From contig JAEZQY010000057.1 in NCBI GenBank assembly GCA_023441055.1, positions 113,223 to 177,222 on the forward strand: a stretch of DNA of 64,000 nt, given 5' to 3'. Position numbers and translations under genes: made by a program. Origin of the DNA: Bacillota bacterium. Its GTDB lineage: Bacteria > Bacillota > Bacilli > Paenibacillales > UBA4045. The notes under the pieces are model-generated. The model was given only the letters and a program-made list of their open reading frames with translations, made no database searches and had not been told where the DNA came from. Positions 17,301 to 26,060 of the stretch are shown here, in pieces (the first letter of the stretch is position 1; each line of letters begins with the position of its first letter).

Positions 17301-18670
17301 CGAAGGAGCTGTTCTCGGAGAAGAATGTATTCCGAGCAGGGACGATCGGAACGGTCGCGGAGAAGACGGCATTCGGGTTCGTTAAGAAGTATGCAGAGGA
17401 ACACGGGAAGACATGGCGAACCGCCGAGATTCAGCGGCTGGCACTGGGCTGCTCAGGAGTGAAGCGCAGCACGGGCCAGCATCCAGGCGGGATTGTGGTC
17501 GTACCTGATTATATTGAAGTCGAGGATATTACGCCTGTGCAATTTCCGGCGGACGATGTCAATTCGGAGTGGAAGACGACGCACTTCGATTACCATGCCT
17601 TCGACGAGAACCTGCTCAAGCTGGATATACTCGGACATGATGATCCGACGATGATGCGGATGCTGCAGGATTTAACAGGCATTGATCCGACTACAATTCC
17701 TATGAATGACCCGAAGGTGATGAGCATCTTCAGCAGCGTGGAAGCATTGGGCGTGACGCCGGAGCAAATCCGCTCGCCGGTCGCTACTTACGGCGTGCCG
17801 GAGATGGGCACGAAATTCGTGCGCCAGATGCTGCAGGAGACTAGTCCGAGCACGTTCTCGGACCTGCTGCAGATATCCGGTTTATCGCATGGAACCGGCG
17901 TGTGGCTCGGCAATGCCCAGGAGCTGATTCGCAGCGGTACGTGTACGATCAAGACGGTAATCGGCTGTCGGGACGAAATTATGCTCTATCTGATCTATAA
18001 GGCAGGCATGGATGCCAGCTTGGCCTTCCAGATTACCGAGAGCGTGCGGAAGGGCAGAGGCCTGAAGGATGAATGGATCGCGAAGATGAAGGAGCATAAG
18101 GTGCCGAAGTGGTATATCGACTCCTGCCTGCGCATTGAGTATATGTTCCCTAAGGCGCATGCGGCCGCCTATGTCATCTCTGCCGTGCGTACCGCCTACT
18201 TCAAGGTGTATCATCCGCTCGCCTTCTATGCGACCTACTTCACCGTTCGCGCAGACGAATTCGATGTTGAGTTGTTCTGCCAAGGGTATGAAGCGATTAA
18301 GCGCCGTCTGAATGAGATCGAAGCGAAAGGCTTCCAGGCGCTGCCGAAGGAGAAAGCGATGGTCTCGATCTTGGAGATGGGGCTAGAGATGACCGCCAGA
18401 GGCTTCAGTGTGAAGAATATTGATTTATACCGCTCGCATGCGACTTCCTTCCAGCTAGACGGAGATGCGCTGCTCCCGCCGTTCTCCGCTGTTGCGGGGA
18501 TCGGCGACAATGCCGCCAGGAACATTGCGGCAGCGCGGGAGGATGGCGAATTCCTGTCGGTTGAGGATTTCCAGTCCCGCGCCAAGGTAACCAAGACGAT
18601 CGTGGAATTACTCGGCAATATGGGCTGCTTCAGAGGCTTGCCTGAATCGAACCAGCTGTCCTTGTTCTAG
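14342..18670 (+). CDS. polC: DNA polymerase III alpha subunit, PolC type
   Basis: PolC is the essential replicative polymerase of low-GC Gram-positive bacteria, carrying its own proofreading exonuclease. The 1442 residues (1437 in B. subtilis) show an N-terminal domain, an OB fold (about 235-330) and a PHP domain beginning at FHLHSSMSAMDG (about 337). The PHP domain is interrupted by a DnaQ-like 3'-5' exonuclease with FDVETTG (about 424), HNARFDMGF (about 505) and HRAVDDSAALG (about 564). A four-Cys zinc module follows (about 916-945, CPSCKH and CPSCGA), then the palm with VPDIDLNFSGDYQ (about 970). All catalytic motifs look intact. Confidence 0.98.
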   Translation: MSNLAENKRNRFEQMLEQANMPASLVEAFFHDGYIDQVECSASKREWRLLIRKDELVPEHAYIEFIRLVSARFQSIADIQVCMNYSDDVATEQIIEEYWPSFITWLQHRVVSVHGWLAKAERLFDNGELRIALLDEQFMQMAIKKGVDGYIKSYYRQYFNRDPRVSFKVSESREEEYERFEQKRAAEERLAIEEMMVAPPESSSSEGDGPSKLMFGYELRDPSVPISRITEEESKVVIQGTVFGFDGPKELKNGMVLYSFGVTDLTDSISAKLFAKNKEDQKMMQKLTNGMSIKLRGRVEYDRFMNPPELSMMIQDLNEMDAPPERMDDADEKRVEFHLHSSMSAMDGLASIDKYIKRAAKWGHKAIAITDHNAVQAFPDANKAAKKHGIQVLYGLEANIVPDGMPIVTNAFPADIQTATYVVFDVETTGLSVVNNKLIEIAGVKFENGREIDRFATFVNPHEPIPYHIQQLTHITDDMVKDAPDVEQALPRFLAFVGDAILVAHNARFDMGFLQAFSKKLGLPPVNNASLDTLELARCLFPSLKNHRLNTLADKYKVSLESHHRAVDDSAALGGILLGMIKDVMERGIQRLDQMNELVGQTPNLARPFHSNIYALNAIGKKNLFRLVSLSHTVYYKRQPTIPKSILAQMREGLLIVSGCEKGEFFETVLNKSQEEAEEVAQFYDVLEIQPLDTYMHLVDKGLVGSIDDIKNAMRTILAIGDKLGKPVIATGNVHYLDPQDHILRDITINGITGFSPLKDIRKPKVHLRTTKEMLEEFAFLGAQDAHRVVVRNPSELADRFEPFEMFPRKGGPTDNGLFSPIIEGADDEIRETCYSTAIQMYGEPLPEIVTARLEKELKPIIHYGFSANYLISERLVKKSNADGYLVGSRGSVGSSFVATALGISEVNPLPPHYLCPSCKHSEWITDGSVPSGFDLPSRDCPSCGAAMRGEGQDIPFETFLGFKGDKVPDIDLNFSGDYQPTAHNYTKELFSEKNVFRAGTIGTVAEKTAFGFVKKYAEEHGKTWRTAEIQRLALGCSGVKRSTGQHPGGIVVVPDYIEVEDITPVQFPADDVNSEWKTTHFDYHAFDENLLKLDILGHDDPTMMRMLQDLTGIDPTTIPMNDPKVMSIFSSVEALGVTPEQIRSPVATYGVPEMGTKFVRQMLQETSPSTFSDLLQISGLSHGTGVWLGNAQELIRSGTCTIKTVIGCRDEIMLYLIYKAGMDASLAFQITESVRKGRGLKDEWIAKMKEHKVPKWYIDSCLRIEYMFPKAHAAAYVISAVRTAYFKVYHPLAFYATYFTVRADEFDVELFCQGYEAIKRRLNEIEAKGFQALPKEKAMVSILEMGLEMTARGFSVKNIDLYRSHATSFQLDGDALLPPFSAVAGIGDNAARNIAAAREDGEFLSVEDFQSRAKVTKTIVELLGNMGCFRGLPESNQLSLF

Positions 18671-18705
18671 TGGATGGAAGTGGGAGTAGAGGCAACCCGC
18701 GCTAC

Positions 18706-18734
18706 TTGTAAGTAAGCTTTACCTATGCTATACT
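18706..18734 (+). promoter_or_regulatory. Sigma-A promoter of the rimP-nusA-infB operon
   Basis: TTGTAA (18706-18711) and TATACT (18729-18734) have an ideal 17-base spacer. They lie in the gap between polC and rimP, giving a leader of about 75 bases. Confidence 0.7.
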
Positions 18735-18770
18735 ATTTTGTGATATTCTGCGTATACGATCGATGCTACG

Positions 18771-18798
18771 GAGTGGGGAAACCCACTCTTTACATTTT
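18771..18798 (+). terminator. Leader hairpin with GAAA tetraloop before rimP
   Basis: GAGTGGG (18771-18777) and CCCACTC (18782-18788) close a GAAA loop, followed by TTTACATTTT. It sits about 35 bases downstream of the predicted transcription start, so it could be an attenuator or a stabilising 5' hairpin. The T tract is interrupted, so full termination is doubtful. Confidence 0.55.
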
Positions 18799-18817
18799 GA
18801 TTAGGGGGTAACAACTA

Positions 18818-19276
18818 TTGAGCAAGGCGATCACATCCGCCGTCGAGAAGCTGGTTCAATCGTGGATTGAGAGCAGCGGCTTTGAGCTGGTTGATATTGA
18901 ATATATGAAGGAAGGTGGAAGCTGGTACCTCCGCGTCATTGTCGATAAACCTGGCGGCATTGATATCGAGGATTGCAGCCGAATTAGCGAATATGTCAGC
19001 GCGCAATTGGATGAAGCGGATCCGATCGCGGACCCTTACTTTCTGGAGGTTACCTCTCCAGGAGCAGAGCGGCCGCTCAAGAAGCCCGAGGACTTCAATA
19101 ATGCGCTGAATTGCAATGTGTATGTAACGACGTATGAGCCCGTTAACGGACACAAGGAATTCGAAGGAATACTCGAGGCCTACGACGAGGAGCAGCTGGT
19201 GATTCGTTCAGGCAAGCTTCAGCATGTCATTCCTGTCGATAAGCTGGCTGGCGCCAGACTTGCGGTTGTATTTTAA
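18818..19276 (+). CDS. rimP: Ribosome maturation factor RimP
   Basis: RimP assists assembly of the 30S subunit. The 152-residue protein has the family core WYLRVIVDKPGGIDIEDCSR, then SPGAERPLKKPEDF, and a C-terminal SH3-like domain. The start is TTG after AGGGGGT. It is the first gene of the nusA-infB operon, as in most bacteria. Confidence 0.97.
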   Translation: MSKAITSAVEKLVQSWIESSGFELVDIEYMKEGGSWYLRVIVDKPGGIDIEDCSRISEYVSAQLDEADPIADPYFLEVTSPGAERPLKKPEDFNNALNCNVYVTTYEPVNGHKEFEGILEAYDEEQLVIRSGKLQHVIPVDKLAGARLAVVF

Positions 19277-19323
19277 TACGAAAACAAATGAATTGAAATG
19301 TCGAAAGGGGGAAGTCCAATCAC

Positions 19324-20421
19324 ATGAATACGGATTTTATAGAGGCGCTGCATGCGATTGAAACAGAGAAAGGAATCAGTAAGGATATCTTGATTGAAGC
19401 CATAGAAGCCGCGCTGATCTCCAGCTACAAGCGTAATTTCAACGCTGCACAGAATGTACGAGTCGATATCGATCGCCTGTCCGGCGTGATCAAGGTGTAT
19501 GCGCGCAAGTCGGTGGTGGAGGATGTGCTTGATCCGAGACTTGAGATCTCTGTGGATGCCGCTCGCGAGATCGATCCGAATTATATGGTCGGGGATATCG
19601 TGGAGATCGAGGTAACGCCTCGTGACTTCGGACGCATCGCGGCTCAGACGGCGAAGCAGGTGGTCACCCAACGCATTCGCGAAGCGGAACGCGGTCTGAT
19701 CTATCACGCTTTCGTGGATAAGGAAGAGGATATCGTCAACGGTCTTATCCAGCGCGTGGATGCGCGCAATATCTATATTGATCTGGGCAAGGTCGAGGCG
19801 GTCCTGCCGCTGAATGAGCTGATGCCGACTGATAAGTTCGCGCAAGGCGATCGAGTGAAGAGTTATATTACCAAGGTGGAAAATACAACAAAAGGACCGC
19901 AGATTATCCTCTCGCGCACACACCCTGGCTTGCTGAAGCGCCTGTTCGAATTGGAGGTGCCGGAAATTTTCGACGGCATTGTGGAAATTCGCTCAGTCGC
20001 GCGCGAGGCGGGTTATCGGTCGAAGATCGCGGTCTATTCCCGCAATCCTGAGGTTGATCCGGTCGGCTCCTGCGTTGGGCCTAAGGGATCCCGCGTTCAA
20101 GCGATTGTGAATGAGCTTAAGGGCGAGAAGATCGACATTGTCAACTGGTCGGACAGCGTAGAGGAGTATGTGGCTAACGCGCTTAGCCCGTCCAAGGTTG
20201 TTGAGGTTGACGTGTATGAGAATGAGAAGATGGCGCGTGTCATTGTGCCGGATCATCAGCTGTCGCTGGCGATTGGCATTCGTGGGCAGAATGCCCGGCT
20301 AGCCGCCAAGCTCACCGGCTGGAAGATCGATATTAAGAGTGAAAGCCAGGCTGAGGAAGAATTCGGCAGACCACGTTCGTCTGACTTCGATGAACCACAG
20401 GATGCGGATGACGAGTTCTAA
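19324..20421 (+). CDS. nusA: Transcription termination/antitermination factor NusA
   Basis: NusA binds RNA polymerase and modulates pausing, termination and antitermination. The 365-residue protein has the N-terminal polymerase-binding domain (about 1-125), an S1 domain (about 130-200, VNGLIQRVDARNIYIDLG) and two KH domains (about 200-345) with VGSCVGPKGSRVQAI and LAIGIRGQNARLAAKLTGW. Length is close to the 371 of B. subtilis, and the extra acidic repeats of proteobacterial NusA are absent. Ribosome binding site GAAAGGGGGAAG. Confidence 0.97.
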   Translation: MNTDFIEALHAIETEKGISKDILIEAIEAALISSYKRNFNAAQNVRVDIDRLSGVIKVYARKSVVEDVLDPRLEISVDAAREIDPNYMVGDIVEIEVTPRDFGRIAAQTAKQVVTQRIREAERGLIYHAFVDKEEDIVNGLIQRVDARNIYIDLGKVEAVLPLNELMPTDKFAQGDRVKSYITKVENTTKGPQIILSRTHPGLLKRLFELEVPEIFDGIVEIRSVAREAGYRSKIAVYSRNPEVDPVGSCVGPKGSRVQAIVNELKGEKIDIVNWSDSVEEYVANALSPSKVVEVDVYENEKMARVIVPDHQLSLAIGIRGQNARLAAKLTGWKIDIKSESQAEEEFGRPRSSDFDEPQDADDEF

Positions 20422-20458
20422 CTGACGAGCCAGGCTAATAACCGGGGAGGATTACGCG

Positions 20459-20773
20459 ATGAAGACCAAACGAGTACCGCTTCGCAAATGTATCGCCTGC
20501 CACAAGATGCTCTCCAAAAAAGAGATGATACGCGTCGTGCGTAATTCAGAAGGCATCGTTGAACTCGATCTGACCGGGAAGAAGAATGGGCGAGGCGCAT
20601 ATATATGCGGCAAGCTGGAAGGCTTCGAGCAAGCCAAGAAGAGCAGAGCATTCGACCGGGCGCTGAAAGCAACGCTTACGCCTGACGATTATAATCGATT
20701 GGAAGCGCAGTGGCTTACGGTTCACGAGAAGTATGCTTCTGTGGAATGCGGAAAGGACGACCATGAATCCTAG
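20459..20773 (+). CDS. rnpM: YlxR family protein (RNase P modulator RnpM)
   Basis: The 104-residue protein has the YlxR signature RKCIACHKM near the N-terminus, followed by KKNGRGAYICGKLEGFEQA. Members are small RNA-binding proteins; the B. subtilis protein was renamed RnpM because it interacts with RNase P. It lies between nusA and ylxQ, as in Bacillus, and its end overlaps ylxQ by 11 bases. Confidence 0.93.
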   Translation: MKTKRVPLRKCIACHKMLSKKEMIRVVRNSEGIVELDLTGKKNGRGAYICGKLEGFEQAKKSRAFDRALKATLTPDDYNRLEAQWLTVHEKYASVECGKDDHES

Positions 20774-21086
20774 GATACAATCCTTATTAGGTCTAGCCAG
20801 ACGAGCAGGCAAGCTGGTGCTTGGCGATGAGAACTGCCTGAAGGCGGTTCGATCGGGCGCTGCGCAGCTTGTGATCCTGGCCAGCGATGCATCGGCAGGC
20901 ACAAGCAAGAAGTATGCTGACAAGTGCTCTCATTATCATATCCCATGTATACAACCAGGCAACCGATCGGAGATCGGCCGCGCTATTGGTCGGGCTGAGC
21001 AAGTCGTAGTCGCTGTTAATGATCAAGGATTCGCCCGAGGGATTCTGGACGGTTTGGAAAAAACGGAGGTGCAGGCTATTGAGTAA
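20763..21086 (+). CDS. ylxQ: L7Ae/L30e-type RNA-binding protein YlxQ
   Basis: This 107-residue protein has the L7Ae ribosomal-protein fold pattern, with LLGLARRAGKLVLGDENCLK at the N-terminus and AAQLVILASDAS after it. Homologues bind kink-turn RNA. The ATG inside the rnpM end is preferred over an in-frame codon 30 bases upstream because it gives the family N-terminus (MNPRIQSLLGLA) and has GGAAAGGACG before it. It overlaps infB by 8 bases. Confidence 0.9.
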   Translation: MNPRIQSLLGLARRAGKLVLGDENCLKAVRSGAAQLVILASDASAGTSKKYADKCSHYHIPCIQPGNRSEIGRAIGRAEQVVVAVNDQGFARGILDGLEKTEVQAIE

Positions 21087-23739
21087 TCAGGATAAAAATC
21101 AAGATAAAGACAAAACTAGAGTATACGAATACGCAAAGTCACTAAATATGAGCAGCAAAGAGATTATTACCATTCTTAAGCGTCTGGGTAAGTCGGTTAA
21201 TAATCATATGAGCGTGATGGAGAAGGGCGACGTGGAAGCTGTAGAGAAATTCTTCCGCGATGTGAAGGCGAATGCCGCAGCGAAGCATGCAGCCCAGGAA
21301 GCCAAGCAGCAGCAAGGCTCGCAGCCTGCGGCCAGCAAGCCTGTAGGCGCTCCTCAAGCTTCAGCGCAGGGAACGGCTCCGAATCGTTCCGGCGGTCAAG
21401 GCCAAGGAGCACGTCCTTCCGGTCATTCAGGCGGACGCAGTCAGCAGTCGCAAGGTCAGGGACAACGCGGCGATCAGCGCCCAGCTAGGCCGGCAGGAAG
21501 CGGGAGCGCATCCAGCGGACAGTCGCAATCGAATCCACAACAGCGTCAGCAGGGACAAGGCAATCGTCCGAATCATTCGAACTCGAATGCGAACCGTTCG
21601 AGCGGCCCTAATCGGGACCGCGCTGGTCAAGCTGCTGGACAAGGCACAGGCGGCAATTACCCGCGGTCGCAATCGCAGACATCGTCCAATCGCCCGCCAG
21701 CTCAAGGCTCGGCACCTGCTGGCAATCGGCAGGCCCAGTCGGGCTCTGCGCCAAGATCAGCGGCCGGAGGTGCCACGCAGGCATCAGCACAACCCAATGA
21801 TCGCACCAAGAACTTCGGTGAGAACAAGCAGAAGGGCGGCACGAAGACGTTCCAAGGCAGAAGCGATGACTTCAATAAGGGCAAGAAGGGTGGACGTCCA
21901 GGCGACAAGCGGTTCGATGATTCACGTGGCGGCAAGTTCAAGAATCGCAGAGGCAGACAGCAGGAGAAGAAGGAAAAGATCGACAACACACCTAAGAAGA
22001 TCATTGTCCGTGGCGAAATGACCGTAGGCGAATTAGCGAAGCTGCTCCATAAGGATGCATCTGAGGTCATTAAGAAGCTGTTATTCCTCGGTGTAATGGC
22101 TACGATTAACCAAGAGCTGGATCTGGATACGATTCAATTGATCGCTGACGATTACAAGGTGGAAGTTGAGCTGAAGATCGCGGTCGATGAGGATAACTTC
22201 GAATTGGTCGAAGAGACAGATGAGCTTGCAGATATGGAAGAACGTCCGCCAGTCGTGACGATTATGGGTCACGTTGACCACGGGAAGACGACACTGCTGG
22301 ATGCGATACGCAGTACCAATGTAATCGCCGATGAATTCGGCGGCATTACCCAGCATATCGGTGCTTATCAGGTAGAGATCAAGGGCAAGAAGATTTCCTT
22401 CCTGGATACGCCTGGTCACGAAGCGTTCACCTCTATGCGAGCGCGCGGTGCACAAGTTACCGATATCACGATTATTGTAGTTGCTGCTGACGATGGTGTC
22501 ATGCCGCAGACGATCGAGGCGATCAATCATGCGAAGGCTGCGGATGTGCCGATTATCGTAGCGGTCAACAAGATCGATAAGGAAAGCGCGAATCCGGATC
22601 GTGTCAAGCAGGAATTAACGGAGCATGGCCTCGTTCCCGAAGAGTGGGGCGGCGATACGATATTCGCGAATATCTCAGCCAAGCAACGCATGGGGCTGGA
22701 AGAGCTGCTCGAGATGATTCTGCTCGTCGCAGAGGTGCGTGAGCTTAAGGCCAACGCCAATAAGCGCGCACGCGGAACGGTTATCGAAGCTGAGCTGGAT
22801 AAGGGTAAGGGCGCGGTTGCGCGTGTGCTGATCCAGAACGGAACGCTCCGAGTCGGCGATGCATTCGTCGCAGGGGTATGCTTCGGGCGTGTGCGAACCA
22901 TGATCAATGATAAGGGACGTCGAATTAAGGAAGCACCGCCGTCTACACCTGTCGAAATTACGGGCATTACCGACGTGCCGCATGCGGGCGATCCATTCAT
23001 CGTCTTCGAGGACGAGCGGAAGGCGCGCGCGATTGCCGAACGCAGAGCAACAACTGCGCGTCAGTCGTCATTCGGTGCGAATACGCGCGTTACGCTGGAT
23101 GATCTGTTCCAGCATATCAAGGATGGCGAGATGAAGGAATTGCATGTCATCATCAAGGGTGATGTGCAGGGCTCCGTCGAAGCGCTGAGAGGTTCACTGG
23201 AGAAGATCGATGTGGAAGGCGTACGCGTGAAGATCATCCATACAGCAGTTGGGGCCATTAATGAATCGGATATCAATCTGGCGTCTGCTTCCAATGCAAT
23301 CGTGATTGGATTCAACGTGAGACCGGAATCCGCGGCCAAGTCCATGGCTGATCAAGAGAAGGTCGATGTTCGCTTGTATACGATTATTTATCAGGCGATT
23401 GAAGAGATCGAGGCGGCTATGAAGGGACTTCTGGATCCGATCTTCAAGGAGAGCGTAACCGGACATGCTGAGGTTCGCAATCTATTCAAGGTTTCCAAGA
23501 TAGGTACGATTGCAGGCTGTATGGTGATCGACGGTAAGATTACGCGCAATGCCATGGCTCGTCTGCTTCGCGCAGGTGTTGTCGTCTACGAAGGCAAGCT
23601 TGATTCGCTCAAGCGCTTCAAGGACGATGCCAAGGAAGTCGCACAAGGCTATGAATGTGGAATTTCCTTTGATAAGTATAACGATATTAGAGAAGGCGAC
23701 GTGATTGAAGCCTACATCATGGAGTCTGTCGAGAGGTGA
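21079..23739 (+). CDS. infB: Translation initiation factor IF-2
   Basis: IF-2 is the GTPase that places initiator tRNA on the ribosome. I use the TTG 7 bases after GGAGGTG, which gives 886 residues beginning LSNQDKNQDK. An N-terminal IF2N module (about 13-50, EYAKSLNMSSKEIITIL) is followed by a long low-complexity linker rich in Gln, Gly, Ser, Asn and Pro (about 65-290). A second IF2N module comes next (about 305-365). The G domain begins near 397 with GHVDHGKTTLLD, DTPGHEAF and NKID, followed by domains II-IV. The linker explains the excess over the 716 residues of B. subtilis IF-2. Confidence 0.97.
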   Translation: MSNQDKNQDKDKTRVYEYAKSLNMSSKEIITILKRLGKSVNNHMSVMEKGDVEAVEKFFRDVKANAAAKHAAQEAKQQQGSQPAASKPVGAPQASAQGTAPNRSGGQGQGARPSGHSGGRSQQSQGQGQRGDQRPARPAGSGSASSGQSQSNPQQRQQGQGNRPNHSNSNANRSSGPNRDRAGQAAGQGTGGNYPRSQSQTSSNRPPAQGSAPAGNRQAQSGSAPRSAAGGATQASAQPNDRTKNFGENKQKGGTKTFQGRSDDFNKGKKGGRPGDKRFDDSRGGKFKNRRGRQQEKKEKIDNTPKKIIVRGEMTVGELAKLLHKDASEVIKKLLFLGVMATINQELDLDTIQLIADDYKVEVELKIAVDEDNFELVEETDELADMEERPPVVTIMGHVDHGKTTLLDAIRSTNVIADEFGGITQHIGAYQVEIKGKKISFLDTPGHEAFTSMRARGAQVTDITIIVVAADDGVMPQTIEAINHAKAADVPIIVAVNKIDKESANPDRVKQELTEHGLVPEEWGGDTIFANISAKQRMGLEELLEMILLVAEVRELKANANKRARGTVIEAELDKGKGAVARVLIQNGTLRVGDAFVAGVCFGRVRTMINDKGRRIKEAPPSTPVEITGITDVPHAGDPFIVFEDERKARAIAERRATTARQSSFGANTRVTLDDLFQHIKDGEMKELHVIIKGDVQGSVEALRGSLEKIDVEGVRVKIIHTAVGAINESDINLASASNAIVIGFNVRPESAAKSMADQEKVDVRLYTIIYQAIEEIEAAMKGLLDPIFKESVTGHAEVRNLFKVSKIGTIAGCMVIDGKITRNAMARLLRAGVVVYEGKLDSLKRFKDDAKEVAQGYECGISFDKYNDIREGDVIEAYIMESVER

Positions 23740-23745
23740 TAGAAG

Positions 23746-24102
23746 TTGGCCAAAATCCGAGTTAGTCGTGTAGGCGAGCAGGTCAAGAAGGAGCTTAGCC
23801 TGATTCTGCAGACTGAGTTTAAGGATCCCAGACTGGGCTTCATAACCGTAACTGGCGTGGATGTGACCAATGATCTATCCCAGGCAACGGTTTATCTAAG
23901 TGTGCTTGGTTCAGAGGAGCAGAGGGAGGATACCTTGCTGGCGCTCGCCAAGGGCAAGGGCTTCCTCCGCACTGAGCTTGGTCGACGCATTCGATTCCGG
24001 CATATTCCCGAGCTGATCTTCAAGTTCGATTCCTCTATCGAGTACGGCAATCGAATCGATCGCCTGCTTAATGATCTTAATCATGGAGATTCGAACCTAT
24101 GA
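23746..24102 (+). CDS. rbfA: Ribosome-binding factor A
   Basis: RbfA is a 30S maturation and cold-adaptation factor. The 118-residue protein has the KH-like core with VRVGEQVKKEL-type start (RVSRVGEQVKKELSLIL), FKDPRLGFITVTGVDVTNDL and IPELIFKFDSSIEYG. The start is TTG after GAGAGGTGATAG. It overlaps nrnA by 4 bases. Confidence 0.97.
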   Translation: MAKIRVSRVGEQVKKELSLILQTEFKDPRLGFITVTGVDVTNDLSQATVYLSVLGSEEQREDTLLALAKGKGFLRTELGRRIRFRHIPELIFKFDSSIEYGNRIDRLLNDLNHGDSNL

Positions 24103-25103
24103 GCAATAAGGATCCCGGAACCTTGTATCAATTGCAGGAGGCCAAGCAATTCCTGATAGAGCATGACCGCTTCCTGGTCGTATCCCATGTGCAGCCTGAT
24201 GGGGATGCTGCCAGCTCGACCATGGCGATGGGCTTGATCCTGCAGGCGCTTGGCAAGCAGTACGAGTTGATCAACCAGGACCAGATTCCTCGTAAATTCG
24301 ACTATATGTCCGGTTACGATCGAATCGGCCGCGCCGGCTCTGCCGAGCAGGAGCCAGCAGAGGCAGAGAAGTATGCCTGCGTCATTACAGTGGATTGCGC
24401 CGATTACGCTAGAGTTGGGGATTGCAGCAAGTGGTTCTCCGAAGACGCACAATTGCTGAACATCGACCACCACCCGACTAATGATGGCTTCGGGACTGTT
24501 CGTCTCATACGTCCGAACGCGGCGGCGACGGTTCAAATTCTGGCCGAGCTGATCGATGAATTACCGATTGCATGGAATCGCGAGCTGGCTGATTGCATCT
24601 ATACGGGATTGCTGACTGATACAGGCGGGTTCAGATATTCAAGCACGACACCTGATGTTATGAAGGTCGCCTCTAAGATGTTGACCTACGGGGTGGAAGG
24701 GCATAAGCTGGCTGAGCATCTGCTCGAGAAGGTGACGCTCGCGCACATTCTGATTCTCAAGAAGGCGCTGGCGTCACTTAGCTTCGACGCAGATAATCGG
24801 ATCAGCTGGATGCTGATCCGCGGCAGCGATGTAGCGGAGAGCGGCGCGAATAACGAGGATATGGAAGGCATCGTGAATTACGCAATCAACGTGGAAGGCG
24901 TCGAGGTCGGTATTCTCTTCAAGGAGGTCGGCCCTGCCGAGGTCAAGGTCAGTCTGCGATCTCGAGGCAACGTGAATGTGTCCAGCTTCGCCAAGTCATT
25001 AGGCGGAGGCGGGCATATTCGCGCAGCCGGCTGCACGATCCAGCAACCGCTGGATGACGCAGTATCCATGATTATTACATTATTGAAAAGGCAATTCTCA
25101 TGA
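24099..25103 (+). CDS. nrnA: DHH-family nanoRNase / pAp phosphatase
   Basis: NrnA-type enzymes degrade 2-5 nucleotide RNA fragments and dephosphorylate pAp to AMP. The 334-residue protein has a DHH domain with HVQPDGDAASS, VDCADYARVG, NIDHHPTNDG and DTGGFRYSS, and a C-terminal DHHA1 domain ending in LGGGGHIRAAG. All metal ligands are present. The gene lies between rbfA and truB with 4-base overlaps on both sides, so it is translationally coupled to RNA-processing genes. Confidence 0.94.
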   Translation: MSNKDPGTLYQLQEAKQFLIEHDRFLVVSHVQPDGDAASSTMAMGLILQALGKQYELINQDQIPRKFDYMSGYDRIGRAGSAEQEPAEAEKYACVITVDCADYARVGDCSKWFSEDAQLLNIDHHPTNDGFGTVRLIRPNAAATVQILAELIDELPIAWNRELADCIYTGLLTDTGGFRYSSTTPDVMKVASKMLTYGVEGHKLAEHLLEKVTLAHILILKKALASLSFDADNRISWMLIRGSDVAESGANNEDMEGIVNYAINVEGVEVGILFKEVGPAEVKVSLRSRGNVNVSSFAKSLGGGGHIRAAGCTIQQPLDDAVSMIITLLKRQFS

Positions 25104-26056
25104 AACCAACTTACATAGGTGTATTACCGGTTTATAAAGCAGCGGGCTGGACATCGCACGACGTTGTAGCGAAGGCCCGCAGACTGCTAGGCGAACGGAG
25201 AATCGGTCATACAGGGACATTGGATCCCGCAGTAACAGGCGTACTCCCATTATGTGTAGGACGCGCTACGCGACTCGTAGAAGTTCTGCAGGAGCTGCCC
25301 AAGGAATATGAGGCAGAGCTGACAATTGGCTACGCGACAGATACAGAGGATGCCAGCGGCACAACGATTGCGCAAGCGGAATCTGTGTCGATTACAAGGG
25401 AGCAGGTTGAGAAGGCGCTCCAGCAGTTCAACGGGACGATTAAACAGATTCCACCCATGTATTCGGCAGTCAAGAAGGACGGCAAGCGTCTGTATGAATT
25501 AGCCAGACAAGGTATAGCAGTGGAGCGTGAAGCGCGTCAAGTGACCATTCATCGGATAGAGCTGCTCGATTACAATGATTCCGGCTCGTTCCCGATCATT
25601 CGATTCCGTGTCGCATGCTCCAAGGGCACTTATATTCGTACGCTGTGCGTCGATATCGGACAATCCCTCGGCTATCCAGCTGTCATGTCAGGGCTGCTGC
25701 GTACGGAAACGGGAGGCATTCGGTTATCCGCTTGCTACCGGCTGGAGGAAATTGAACAGATGGCGGAGCAAGGGACGCTTGAACAGGCGCTGATACCGAT
25801 CGAGGATGCCGTTGCATTCCTGCCTGCTGTGACCGTCAATGCATCCGGCAGCTTCCAAGCAAGTAACGGGATTCCAGTGCAATGGCCGGGAGAGGCCATT
25901 GTACATCCATCGAATCCGCCGGAATCCGAAGCGCTGGTTCGCGTGCATCAGACGAACCAGGAGCTGATCGGCCTATTCCGTTATGATCCGAGCTTAGGTG
26001 TACTTCTTGCTAACAAGGTATTCGCTCCAGGCAACTTGAACGTATCAGGCGGGTGA
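25100..26056 (+). CDS. truB: tRNA pseudouridine(55) synthase
   Basis: TruB forms the universal pseudouridine 55 in the T-loop of tRNAs. Catalytic Asp42 lies in GHTGTLDPAVTG. KAAGWTSHDVV and CSKGTYIRTLCVDIG are further family motifs, and a C-terminal PUA-like segment is present. The 318 residues are close to the 309 of B. subtilis. ATGA overlap with nrnA. Confidence 0.97.
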   Translation: MKPTYIGVLPVYKAAGWTSHDVVAKARRLLGERRIGHTGTLDPAVTGVLPLCVGRATRLVEVLQELPKEYEAELTIGYATDTEDASGTTIAQAESVSITREQVEKALQQFNGTIKQIPPMYSAVKKDGKRLYELARQGIAVEREARQVTIHRIELLDYNDSGSFPIIRFRVACSKGTYIRTLCVDIGQSLGYPAVMSGLLRTETGGIRLSACYRLEEIEQMAEQGTLEQALIPIEDAVAFLPAVTVNASGSFQASNGIPVQWPGEAIVHPSNPPESEALVRVHQTNQELIGLFRYDPSLGVLLANKVFAPGNLNVSGG

Positions 26057-26060
26057 CAGT

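Noticed and set aside
21270..21950. Repeat-rich DNA in infB as a CRISPR or tandem repeat array
   Set aside because: The low complexity is at protein level (Gln/Gly/Ser/Asn); there are no regular DNA repeats or spacers.
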